The notes beneath the pieces are model-generated. The model ran no database searches. It had not been told where the DNA came from and was given only the letters and a program-made list of their open reading frames with translations. A program made the translations under genes and the position numbers. 64,000 bases of DNA, taken from contig NW_006768769.1 in assembly GCF_000204055.1 (NCBI RefSeq), positions 2,015,488 to 2,079,487 on the forward strand, given 5' to 3'. Positions 46,501-56,386 of this stretch are shown here, one piece after another. This DNA comes from Melampsora larici-populina 98AG31 (lineage: Eukaryota > Basidiomycota > Pucciniomycetes > Pucciniales > Melampsoraceae). Numbering within the stretch: the first letter of the stretch is position 1; each line of letters begins with the position of its first letter.

Positions 46501-47303
46501 TGAGTCACAATATACTATGTCCAACCTATGACAAGGCCAAGTCAATGCGGATTGAGGGCCCACTTTGGGATATGGGTTCACTCTTGCATCCTACAGAGGC
46601 TTGGGGAGTGGACCCAGGAACCAAGGAGGTATCCAAGCCTTTTTAACACACAAAAGCTCCACCAAGGAGCTTTGTCAGATCAGCGGCAAAATTCGACAAA
46701 AGATGATATTTGCATTGAAAACAGATGAGAGATTTGATCGTCTTTGGGGATTGTCTGTTAAAGGTATGTATCATAACTTTTAAACAAAGGAAGGGTTCAA
46801 AAACAAAACCGGTCAAAATCGACCGAAGTCTCCGCACACCAGCCAAATGAGTATCAGACCTGAGGAAGAAACCTGTCCCATCTTCACATCCATCTTCACA
46901 TTTGCACATCCCAACTACAAGCTCAAACATTAGCAAAAACCAATCTCCATGCCGCCTTTTTCAAACCAAATCAATATTTTAGACGCCCTACGGCCTTGTC
47001 TCCAGGGTGATTCCGCAAATCCTTGTCAATTGGCATGGCACCACGTAGCGCAATCCATGTCTATACATCACCCCATGCAAACCTTGTCAGGTGACGTCGA
47101 TCTTGACAGCATGATGCTGGAGCCACACAATTTTACGCAAACGTACTGATGCCTCTATCAGTCATCACCGGACACATCCAAATCACAAATGCTGCGCCCC
47201 CTCTTTCAGCTTCACTTGCCTTCGCTCAATAGTGTCATAGTAAAATACGTCCCATGCAACACATTTTCAATGTATTGATTATCATAATCAATGATTCTTG
47301 TGA
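43590..47303. other. Eroded region, scattered exon-like pieces
   Basis: No assigned gene. On the - strand 44714-44523 (GQIDRNGDPLATEYIQSSHS) and about 45060-44880 (ISEDYCKRKAKKSLGQSSSE) look like decayed exons of a cellular protein, with stops between. On the + strand 45960-46083 (QNRSEAEQEQVLNLPTSIVA) and 46949-47149 (PPFSNQINILDALRPCLQGD) are open but unassigned. Confidence 0.35.
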
Positions 47304-47378
47304 AGTTCACGAGTATCACCTACAAAGTTAACAGGCCGACGCTTGGATTAACTTTGGTGGTGATACTCGTAGTAACAG
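47304..47378. repeat. Inverted repeat able to form a 22-bp stem
   Basis: CGAGTATCACCTACAAAGTTAA is followed after 16 bases by TTAACTTTGGTGGTGATACTCG. It lies about 410 bp upstream of accessory gene F2. Role unknown. Confidence 0.7.
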
Positions 47379-47785
47379 GATGTGCTAGGAAATATTTTAC
47401 ATGAATCGACATGTCAAACTCGCCTCAACTCTGCCCGCCTTCATAACTTGCAACTCATCAATCATTTCCTCTGAACTCGGTCAGTATTCACAAGACATGT
47501 ATCACACCGCTATTATATCCGTGTTGCTTTATTTCATGCAAGAGGTCCACTGTTCTTCTTGAATCAACTACAGAATATAAAAGGGTGTGACCTCAGTGGT
47601 TTTGGGACAACAAAAATCATCAAGCATCACCATCTGGTCAACTTTGACAACACTGGTTTCTTTTTTGTCACCTGGTTTGTCCGCCATGCCCAAGTTCCCC
47701 TTTCATGCCTAGCTATGCTGACTCTCCACTTTGTTTGGTTAATACAATCCTCTATCTCAGAATTTAAACATAATATACCACCATC

Positions 47786-49038
47786 ATGTCTGATCTAAAT
47801 CCAGCCACCTATCGCGGAATGTACCTGTCTGGTAATTTTGAAATTGAAGAAAAGGTAGATCCTGTTTACGACATTTCCCCAGTACATTACCAACATTTTT
47901 ATGCCCTTCCGCAGGTATTGCCGGACAATGGTTGGCGATCGGAATACAGAACCTACACAATCTGTATTGGGTGTTGTGGCGCCGACCGTCAAAAGCCGTT
48001 GCTCTATGAAATAGTTGCCAAAGGTTCTAGCGGGGCCAAGTTCAAGTTGCTCCAAAACCATGTTTACTTCTTGCAAGGAGCCCTCTTCCCATCTAATTTG
48101 CCTGATACAAAGGCTGATCGGTTCATTTTTGAATGAAGCGATGTAGTTATGTTAGGCCCAAGTGAGAATTTTGAGGGTGATTTAGTTGATTTGGTAGGAG
48201 TGACTGGGTTGGGTATTGTAATCGCTATTGATTCAATTATCGAGGAATGTTGTCAGTACATGAAGAAAACACCAGATCAAGAGCCAGTTGCCACCACGGT
48301 TTTCACGGTCCCGCACGCTGATTATCATCCCATTGTAAGTTTTAATATGCTCATTGTTTACAGTGACTGGCTGGTACTCACTATTCAGTATTTCAGATGA
48401 AGACTGCTTGTACCAGCACTGTTGAATACAGAATTTGCCCAACTCCGAATCTTGTAAAGATTGCCGGCATTGTCAGGATTGGTCGTGAATGTCAATTTCA
48501 CGGATTTATCAAGGACTTCAACCAAGAAACCTCGTGTTACGTTGTTATTGTAAGCTGTTCCTGCCTGGCTCTCTCCCATATATTGTGACTTGTAGATTGA
48601 ACCAACAGGCCAACAAAGTCCACATGACCACCGGTTTTCAAGACATACCTTCCCAAAATGATACCGGGAACAATGATGGTGTTAATGTGCTCAAGAAACC
48701 AAAGAAGTAAGTGTAACGATAGCTCAATCATATACCTTGGCAAGCGCATCTGATATTGTCATGCCAGATTCAAGCCTAGGTCCACAACTTCAAGTATTCA
48801 GCCACCAATGACTCCTCAAGAAGGTATCAGCAGTGTTACATTTGGTTACACTGATAAATCATCTTTATTGTTGTCATCAAGCACAGGACACTCGGCCTCC
48901 ACATCCAAAACTTTGGTGGAAGAATTGTCGACCACAAACACTGACATTCCAGAACAAGTGCCCAAGAAACAAGCCCGTTATCAACCCAAGCGCAAGATTA
49001 CAAACCCCACCTACAAAGATACTTATGTCAAATCTTGA
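47786..49038 (+). pseudogene. Two-module accessory protein, copy F2 (one in-frame TGA)
   Basis: Same architecture as F1. Exon 1 47786-47854 (23 codons, ends LSGNFEIEEK), exon 2 47915-48334 (first module; YFLQGALFPSNLPDTKADRF, ends VPHADYHPI), exon 3 48397-48549, exactly 153 nt (VEYRICPTPNLVK, FHGFIKDF, CYVVI). Downstream, 48596-48706 and 48768-49038 give a basic Ser/Thr-rich tail (VPKKQARYQPKRKITN), though joining 48596 in frame meets a stop at 48661, so exon 4 is uncertain. A TGA at 48134-48136 breaks exon 2. Introns are 60-62 nt and phase 0 where determined. No Rep-helicase is adjacent. Confidence 0.7.
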
Positions 49039-49659
49039 TTGTATTTTTTCTTAATAATTGTTGGTCATAGGTATTGCACGCGGTTTGTCTCACGCTGACA
49101 ATAGTTATCCATTGCCTCTATCCATGAACTTTGTATAACTGCGGCTTTGAAAGTCCTATAACATATTGTCTCTTGGTATGATAGATGGCTCCCAATCTTT
49201 GTTACACTCCACCATTGATGCGCGCATTGCTGTTGTTTCATGAAGCCAAATTTATATATTCCCTCTATTATCATACAAGTTACTAATTGTTTGTCGGCCC
49301 TATGGCATGCTTTTCACTATTGTACGAGGTACTGGGTGGCCAGCCACCCTCTGGGATTGACCGGCCAGCCTCTGTACAGTACTGAACTGCAGTGAGTCAT
49401 TTGTAATGAGTCGCAGTGCGAGCAGTAACTGTGCATTCCACAGGAATAATGTATGTACCAGGCGGTAGCAGTGTTCAAACCTGAACCTGAGATAGAGGTC
49501 ATGTGGCTCTCAGCATTGACCAGGAGTACGGGGATGCAAATTGTTACACATATGATGTTGTGAACTACGGCAATGCAAGGTGTTACATATGAGATGTACA
49601 GGCGTGACGTTTTGTGAGTCGTGACAGATAAGTGTCACAAGAGTCAGATGCACCATGTA
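49039..49659. other. No gene recognised
   Basis: Contains a GGCCAGCCACC/GGCCAGCC repeat near 49336-49372 and several TTACACATAT/TTACATATG strings. No coding signal. Confidence 0.4.
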
Positions 49660-50687
49660 TGTGAGCCTACTAGCGTCTGTTAGGCTAGTAGAGTCAATGA
49701 AAATGTTGTAGAAGGTCTAATAACTTCTACTAAAGTTGTGTAGATCAAGATCTACAAGTATGAACGGGTAGAGACGTGGGCGTAAGAGCTTTACTTGAAA
49801 TAGACAAGTAAAGACTACAGTTAGTTGACCTTTAAACAAAGGCTTTAGCCCAGTGATTTTGGGTTAATTATTGTCTTTACAATAATTAAAAATAAGAGCA
49901 ACTGACGCGCAGTTCTCAATCCTAATTTGATCCTCTTCTTATTCAAAGAAAGGTCAAAGAAGGTGGTGTTAAAGTCTATTATAACACCGGGAACTTTACA
50001 CTCTGACTAATAGAGATTTCCCCGTAGATTTAGAGTTTCTTATATCAGATGAATCCCAAGTCTGATATCAGCAGTACCCAAGGACTACTTCCTTACAAGT
50101 AATTCCACCAAATGGATATTACAAGAACTACTGATTATGGGGTCTAATCAGAAACAAAGTTGAATGAGCACACAGAATAAGCAACAAGACACAAGGTTTG
50201 AGTTTCAAGGTTCGTAGAATCAGGCCTTTAAAGTTTGGTAATTGATAAGCAAAGTTTAAAGGTTCTAGGAAGATGAATAAAAGCAAAGTTGTGTGGTTGT
50301 TGAATAATAATGTGATGATGTGATTCCTCTCAATTTGGTTGGATTTCCAGGGTTTATATAGTCTGAACCTTGGAAATCTTTGGACTACAAGTGCGCACAA
50401 ATTGTGGTTCTATGGTTAGGTTTATTACAGTAAGACAGTTACTATTGGATTATAAGTATATTTCACTTGTTACATATGTGTTACGGCTGTGAAATATATG
50501 TAGCTTTGGTTTGCATCAAAGTTATGTATGTTCACACCATTTGATGTAAGTTCTGCACATGTTACATATGCTAAATCATATGTAACTTGACTCTTGAAAC
50601 TGAGCCTTGAGTTGTAATTGCTATTTTGAAGGTTTTTATTATAATACGTCGCCCATTGGTACTCTGGTTTAGTACTCAGGGCTGACA
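49660..50687 (-). mobile_element. Solo LTR, 1028 bp, reverse orientation
   Basis: On the + strand it reads TGTGAGCCTACTAG..GGGCTGACA and is flanked by the 5-bp duplication ATGTA (49655-49659 and 50688-50692). It is a close copy of the solo LTR inside E1 (29610-30636). It sits between accessory genes F2 and F3. Confidence 0.93.
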
Positions 50688-50715
50688 ATGTATATGGAGT
50701 GTACAAATTCAGAGC

Positions 50716-51632
50716 TTAGCTAGAGATAGGTGCCTCAGACCCGAAAGGCGAGATGTTCTTCACAACGACCTTTACGACCCATCTGCCGTTACTTCCATTC
50801 ATGCTCAACACAGTACCCCTCAGCAAAAGAAGTTGACCTGCAACTACTGAACCAGGTGTCCCGTCGAGACCTACAGCCTTTTCGTATATATAGTCAACTT
50901 CAAATTCTGAATACGTAAGATTCTGTATTGGCTCATCAACACTAAGAACGTCATGGGTTGGAAGACTGAAGCACCTACTTGCATATCCCATTCTCTATGC
51001 ATTACGGCAGCTACTCTCCATTTCTGTCCAGAGATGGCCAGACTGACCAGCGAGTCACTAAGAACCATTCCTCTGCCTAGCACGTTTAGGCCTGGGCTTG
51101 GACCCATTGATGTATCTGCCCAGTAAGCACCTACAGCTTCCTCGTGTTCAATTACCAGGCGCATTGATGGTTGGGACTGACCACGCACAACTACTCCATG
51201 TAAGTGGAGTTGTCCTGTAGGGTATTCGGCACCTGCAGTAACTTCTTGGACCAAGGTGACATTGACTGGGCCGTCGATCTGGTTCAGGACCACCGAGGCG
51301 TCATAGGTATTGCGCAGCCTCCCATTATGTCTCTGCGGAGTAATAGAAGATAAGTCAGCCGTTGTTCCGAGTAGGTCAAGGGCAGAGCCAGTACTAACAC
51401 AGTCTTGCACCATCAATGGACCGGCCCATTTCAGTGTGAGTTTAGTGTACGGACCTATACCTGCCAGGCGCATCCTCGTCGTGGCCTGCATTTCAGTACC
51501 TAGCGTTGTGAGTGGTTGGAGATTGAGATGTATTGTTTTATCTATAGCGTTGAAGCAAATTGAGTCGTGGGTCAATGTTTTTGAAGCGGCGTAGACGAAT
51601 ATGCGTTGCTCAGGGCAGATGATTAGGGACAC
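50716..51632 (-). CDS. Two-module accessory protein, copy F3
   Basis: Exon 2-type frame from about 51632 to 50979 (first module with LVQEVTAGAEYPTGQLHLHG, ending WRVAAVMHREWDMQ), a 56-nt phase-0 intron (GTAGGT..ATACAG), then 50922-50770, again exactly 153 nt (TYSEFEVDYIYEK, GQLLLLRGTVLSMN, GRWVVK). The frame then reads on to a stop at 50716. The first-module part is longer than in other copies. The start is unresolved: upstream, an LQKE-VSLI junction resembles the exon 1/exon 2 border EK|VSLA of F4 but with no intron, and no in-frame ATG precedes it. Confidence 0.62.
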
Positions 51633-51857
51633 CTCTTTTTGAAGCCGAAGGATATACGAACTGGGCCTGACTTCAGGCCTGATGCAACCATGTACACAGT
51701 AAGAACCCCAATCAGTAAACGTGTCCCCTGTCTGTCCCAGTCACGCCTGGCTTGCTAACTCTGGCACTAAGCATAAGAAGGCCATCCCAACCAAATGCAT
51801 CACAGTCGTCTCTTGGAGTTGCCACATTGCTCATCATCATATTATCTTCGCCACGAC

Positions 51858-52613
51858 ATGGAGCCGCCTTACTTACCAATTGGTTTTCAATCTGGACTGG
51901 TCCTTGGAGAAAAGGTCAGACTGAGCTCATTTTACTATGTCCCAACATGCGTTAACATGTATTGGCGTTAGGTCTCACTGGCTAGCACGTATCGGTTCTC
52001 TTTGGGCCACTTCAGTAGCGAGGTGTTTACCACATCCAATGGACTCGGAATGACTCCAATCACTGTCATAGAAACGTCGCCTGGGCAGCTGGAAGGCAAC
52101 TCGTGCTACTATGTGTACGGCCGTATCCTAGCAAGACGTTATCCAATGGGACCAGGATTCCATGCCGACAGGACTATTCCCATGACGTCCCGACCAGGCT
52201 CGCAGTTCCAAGCTGCCTCACAGGACTATGTACTTGTGACGAGCATTGGGAGAGTTCTCGAGTGCTACTTTTCGGATCAGAGGATGCGATGGGTTGTGAA
52301 AGTTTTGCATTGAGATTGGGACTCAGTTGTAAGTGACTTCAGTATCCTAGAATTCTCAAATGCTGACGTACTCCTCAGTCCCATAATGTATTGTCTTTGA
52401 ACGCGGAATACATATTGCGACAGGAGAGAATGGGAGAACTTGGCGTTGGGACTTTCGAGGTCGGTAGCATCCTCAGTTTCGATGGTCACCTCATTGGCTA
52501 TGCGGCCGGCAGTGACAAATGGACAATCAATGTAAGTAGCTAACTTCTAGGCATTTTTCACTGGGCTGACTTGAATTGCCCAGTTGACCGAAGCGCAACC
52601 GATCCAACCGTGA
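51858..52613 (+). pseudogene. Two-module accessory protein, copy F4 (one in-frame TGA)
   Basis: Exon 1 51858-51914 (MEPPYLPIGFQSGLVLGEK), intron to GCGTTAG, exon 2 51972-52328 (VSLASTYRFS, CYYVYGRILARRYP, ends MRWVVKVLH-DWDSV), exon 3 52379-52531, exactly 153 nt (LSLNAEYILRQERMGELG, ILSFDGHLIGYAAGSDKW), exon 4 52584-52613 (LTEAQPIQP, stop). All introns are phase 0. The only defect is the TGA at 52311-52313 in LH-DWD, where F3 has HREWD; a CGA codon would fit. Divergent from F3 with about 230 bp between them. Confidence 0.68.
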
Positions 52614-52863
52614 ACCGGGCTAGAAGAGATGTCAAATCGGACATGCAGAGTGTACTGTATCATTTTTTGGTCCTTTGCGGTCACTGCCGGTTGTCCTATC
52701 TGTTTTGGCCCGACCTCAGGCTGACCTGACAAATCTGTTTTGTATCGTACCGTTATTGATGGGTTCAGGCTATAGCCGGTCCAGACCACTGATACTAAGA
52801 AAATGATATGATACGCTACTTGTCTACTTGCAAGTCTGCTAGAGCTCGAGCGCCAGTCCCGCT

Positions 52864-53513
52864 ATGAGTCAGATCTCTTCTTCTGAGCGTATAAATGACG
52901 GAGTACTGTGTGGTAGGTCGCGGTCTACCTCTAACGGTACCAGCACTTTCTCAATCGATTATCACTTCACTCGCAGAATTACGGTTGAGATAACTACCAA
53001 ATCTTTATTACTGTTCAGACCCAGCTAGTGAGTATTGTTGCTTTACCAAAGCTGTTTCACACATGACTTGCGATGAAACTGTAGCTAATGATGTCACAGT
53101 CTTAATTAGACGCACGACAGGTCATGTCAAGCACCACAATGGAATACATTGAGTTTCAGTCGCGTGGCCGCCCTCACTTAAACCTTGTACGACATATTTC
53201 ACTGGGGACTGAACAAACAGGTCCGTCACATTGTGCACATCGTAAGTAGAATCTGTCATAATGTGGTTTTGCATCTGGACGTGTGCTAAATATTGGTGTT
53301 GCACTTCTGATCCTTTGTAATTGGCAGCGGATCATGTGGAAGTCTCAGTTGAGCACTTTGTTAGGGGTGGGGCTGCTGCTGTAGACGGTTCAGAGATCAA
53401 CACTTCTCAACCTGTGTCATAATCAGTACGGTATCTGGGCAATTCGAATGAGTTGTCCCAGTTCTGTACTGTGTGGCATACTCGATTTCAAGGATCAATC
53501 TACCTGGTTAATT
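52864..53513 (+). pseudogene. Probable eroded accessory-family copy F5
   Basis: A piece DHVEVSVEHFVRGGAAAVDG at about 53330-53390 and, in another frame, VLCGILDFKDQSTWLI followed by GTAATA at 53514 together resemble the 153-nt second-module exon of the other copies. An ATG at 52872 opens MSQISSSERINDGVLC, a possible first exon. Frames are broken. Called only because of position within the cluster and the module-end pattern. Confidence 0.35.
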
Positions 53514-53679
53514 GTAATACGGGCCAGTGTGCCACCCGCACCCAGAACTACCATTATGAGATGAAGTGTAGAGACAACTCTTTGGTACGGCTGACTTGAA
53601 TTCAGTACTGCGTGGCCTTCTTATAAAGCGCCGGCACGCTTCTGCTTTATTCTAGCGCCGTGTTGTAACAACGGGGCGT

Positions 53680-54450
53680 CTACACTGTAATGATGCTAGA
53701 AACCTGAGTGAAATTATAATGTCAAGTCAGAGTCTGGATGCGCTGAAGCCAATCCGGAACTTACAATGACCACCCACTGATGTACATCTTGAGCATACTG
53801 CATGAGCGTTCCCTTGCATTCAACAGTTAAACTTTCCGGACTGTCACGATTGGCCAGACCTGAGATTAACCCAGTATTGTCAACGTATTTCACATGGAAG
53901 TCTACGAAACGCCCGAACTTTACGGAGCTGTCAGTCTATGACATAAGTCAGGCAGCAGTTTGTAATCTTCACGTACCCCTCGACCCACGCATTGTGGGTA
54001 ACCGTCAGGATCCACCAGCCCCTTAAATTGGGCTCTTTGTGTAGCGGTTGACAGAAGTGAATTCTGCCACGACCGACAACATGAACTTGATCCACTGTGA
54101 TACCCAACGCACGCAAAGCTAAAGGCTCAGCCATGCCCAGGACCTCCGTATTGACCATTGTAGCGCCACTCGGACCCAGGGACACAACCAGTCCGGAGAA
54201 AGTCACAACGGAACCTTTGTCCAGGGCCTCGGGTGATCTCGTGATTAAGCAAAAGGGAGAGTAGCGACTTTGAATGAATGGGTGGACGGCGGACACATCG
54301 TATTGTACGCCCGGGCCACCACCAAAGACAGTGACGGATGTCTGCATAACAAATCAGACACATATTCACTGGAAAAATTGTTATGCTTACTGGGTTATGT
54401 ACTCGTACAGTGGCATTCCACTCCAAGGGCATAGATTCCTGATTGTCCAT
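53680..54450 (-). CDS. Two-module accessory protein, copy F6, intact (about 207 aa)
   Basis: Exon 1 54450-54391 (MDNQESMPLEWNATVRVHNP), intron GTAAGC..ATGCAG, exon 2 54341-53973 (SVTVFGGGPGVQYDVSA, SPEALDKGSVVTFSGLVVSL, ends WWILTVTHNAWVEGY), intron, exon 3 53935-53765 (VDFHVKYVDNTG, LTVECKGTLMQYAQD, HQWVVI), intron GTAAGT..CTCAG, exon 4 53703-53680 (VSSIITV, stop). All junctions are phase 0 and there is no stop. Exon 3 is 171 nt with this acceptor; the AAG 18 bases further on would give exactly 153 nt as in the other copies. No signal peptide or membrane segment. Function unknown; two compact beta-rich modules are suggested by the alternating hydrophobic pattern. Confidence 0.68.
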
Positions 54451-54699
54451 TTGCTCTGAGCGTAAGCTATGTATTGATAGGTAATTGATGTGTGAAATAG
54501 TGAAGCCTACTTGGTACGTCAACCGGCTTGAAGCGGCTCTGGTATTCAATTCAAGCAGAAATTGACACAATTCATGTCTCTTCAAGAAGAACCTGACCGG
54601 GTGCCATGCGTTAAAATGTGATTGTTCACGATTTGCTAAGCTCAATTGGGCAATTACTGAATGGTAAAATCTTGGTCATTGGTCATCCTCGGTAATGTG

Positions 54700-55120
54700 T
54701 GTCCTTCAGAGGGACACAGACGGACCGTTACGATGAGCTGAATTGTATGCATTGACGGCCTTGACGTGTCTGCGCATGACTAAATCTAAGTGCAGGGCTC
54801 CATTGTGAATGTGAGGGATGTTGGGTTGGTTGAGTAAGTCATGCCTTTGCGGTCGCCAAGCGTACTGTAGTGTATGGACAGGGCACATTCACATGCACGC
54901 GTTGAATGGTTCTCATAGGGATTGATGAAGAATACGGCGATTTTGTATGCGCCTGAATGTGATGGAGTGAATTGCAAAAGACTACACGGGAGACGCTTCA
55001 TTTGAGTCGCAATGCACAGAAGATTAGAAAATTCTTTATGTCAGGAAAGTCAAATAGAGGCTGGAACCGTGTATATTAGAAGTGGCTTCTATTTGACTTG
55101 TCAGAGCCCTGGACGTTGAC
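54700..55120. other. Intergenic, small hairpin at 55045-55100
   Basis: AAGTCAAATAGAGGC and its inverse GCTTCTATTTGACTT lie about 30 bp apart just before gene F7. Open stretches on the - strand (54888-54706 and 55001-54786) overlap in different frames and match nothing. Confidence 0.4.
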
Positions 55121-55131
55121 CATTTCGAAAG

Positions 55132-55977
55132 ATGTCTCTTGTACCCAACTCAATCCCTACGAATGTGTCAGATAATGCTCGCTTGCCCATAAACTGGAGC
55201 GGTGTATTCAAGTTAAACACCGAGGTACGTTCAAGGTACTTGTATATGACATCGTGCTGATAGCTATTGGAATTAGTGTTTGCGACTGTCCAGCGGTGGA
55301 GGTATTCGAGAGTGTTTCCAAAGTACGGTTGTGCTTCTAGTCGGTCGCCGTCCCCATTTACGTTTCTTCGTATCTACCAATCCGAACGTGCCTACCTTGG
55401 AGGCAAATCAATCCTACAGACTTGTTGGTGAAATGCTAGGAAGAAGTAACCGTCACGATACAGTCCTCTCACCCCTGGCTGGTGGGGTAATCCGACTTGA
55501 AGAGTATGAGGCTCAACTACCACAGCCTCTACCAGTCATCACGGTGGCAAGCCGTGGCCACATCATGCGGTGCGTTAGGCGCAGGGTTGTTGGTCAGGAC
55601 TACGAGCGTTGGGTCATTACCGCGATGCATAACGGGTGGGACGACAGTGTAAGCAATTCCGCCTGTAGTCCACCAAACCGATGCTGAACCCTTTTCAGTT
55701 GGGTAGCGTGGCACATTTTCTTGTTTTGTATGAGGCTTCCCTAAAACTGTTCAACTCCATCGGCGTCAATAATCTCAGTACGGGCAACATCGTGAATTTC
55801 AGCGGAGTGGTGATCAATTACTCACCAGTTGGTAGGGCATGGGTTGTAGAGGTAAGCAGTAATCTGCTTACAATCGGGATTGATGCTGACTAATAACAGC
55901 TTAGAGCGGTAGATCATATTGTTACGGCCCGACCAGATGTGTCTGCTTGGAAGCGGAGAGCATCTGCTAGCACTTGA
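55132..55977 (+). CDS. Two-module accessory protein, copy F7, intact (about 231 aa)
   Basis: Exon 1 55132-55224 (SLVPNSIPTNVSDN, ends SGVFKLNTE, comparable to F1 SVFKVSET), exon 2 55277-55648 (HLRFFVSTNPNVPTLEANQ, SYRLVGEMLGRSN, ends YERWVITAMHNGWDDS), exon 3 55699-55851, exactly 153 nt (HFLVLYEASLK, LSTGNIVNFSGVVINY, AWVVE), exon 4 55900-55977 (short basic tail WKRRASAST). Introns are 52, 50 and 48 nt, all phase 0, with GT..AG borders. No in-frame stop. It lies nearest the 3' side of the - strand Helitron helicase and points toward it. Function unknown; family relation from shared exon structure and module-end pattern. Confidence 0.72.
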
Positions 55978-56386
55978 GATGATTGCCCGAGTCAGGGTCT
56001 CATCATCAAGTTTGGGTTGGACTATCTGTACAGAGGGTAAATGATAAAGGAAAGCTGGTAGTGGCCTCAGTTTGGAATAAGTTTCATTAGATCTAACGGG
56101 ACAGTACAGTTAATTACAATTAGTTACAATGTTCATGTAGTTGTGCCAAAGTTTCATAGATTTGAAGGGAGTTTGCGTTGCGGTGTGGTACAGATGGTTA
56201 CACCTTCAATGAAAATTCCGGAAACAGGCCGGCCTTGACGGCTCTCAATGCAAGAAATATATAGTGAGATAATGTGCTGCAAAAAACTGCGACGCCCAAC
56301 CCTGTGTGAGATGTGAAATGAAGAAATGAGGTAAGCTGGAGCAGGGCACGGCAAGTATCGGTACATATGGTGCTTACGCTGAAACA
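55978..56386. other. 3' flank of the second Helitron gene
   Basis: Should contain the Helitron 3' end on the - strand if the element is short, but I could not identify a CTRR end with a preceding hairpin. The convergent end of F7 is at the left edge. Confidence 0.35.

Noticed and set aside
47304..47378. Hairpin as a Helitron 3' end
   Set aside because: Helitron 3' hairpins are short and followed by CTRR within about 10 bases; that is not seen here, and the element orientation does not fit.
54786..55001. - strand frame between F6 and F7 as a gene
   Set aside because: No splice-consistent partner exon, no family pattern, and it overlaps another frame equally open.
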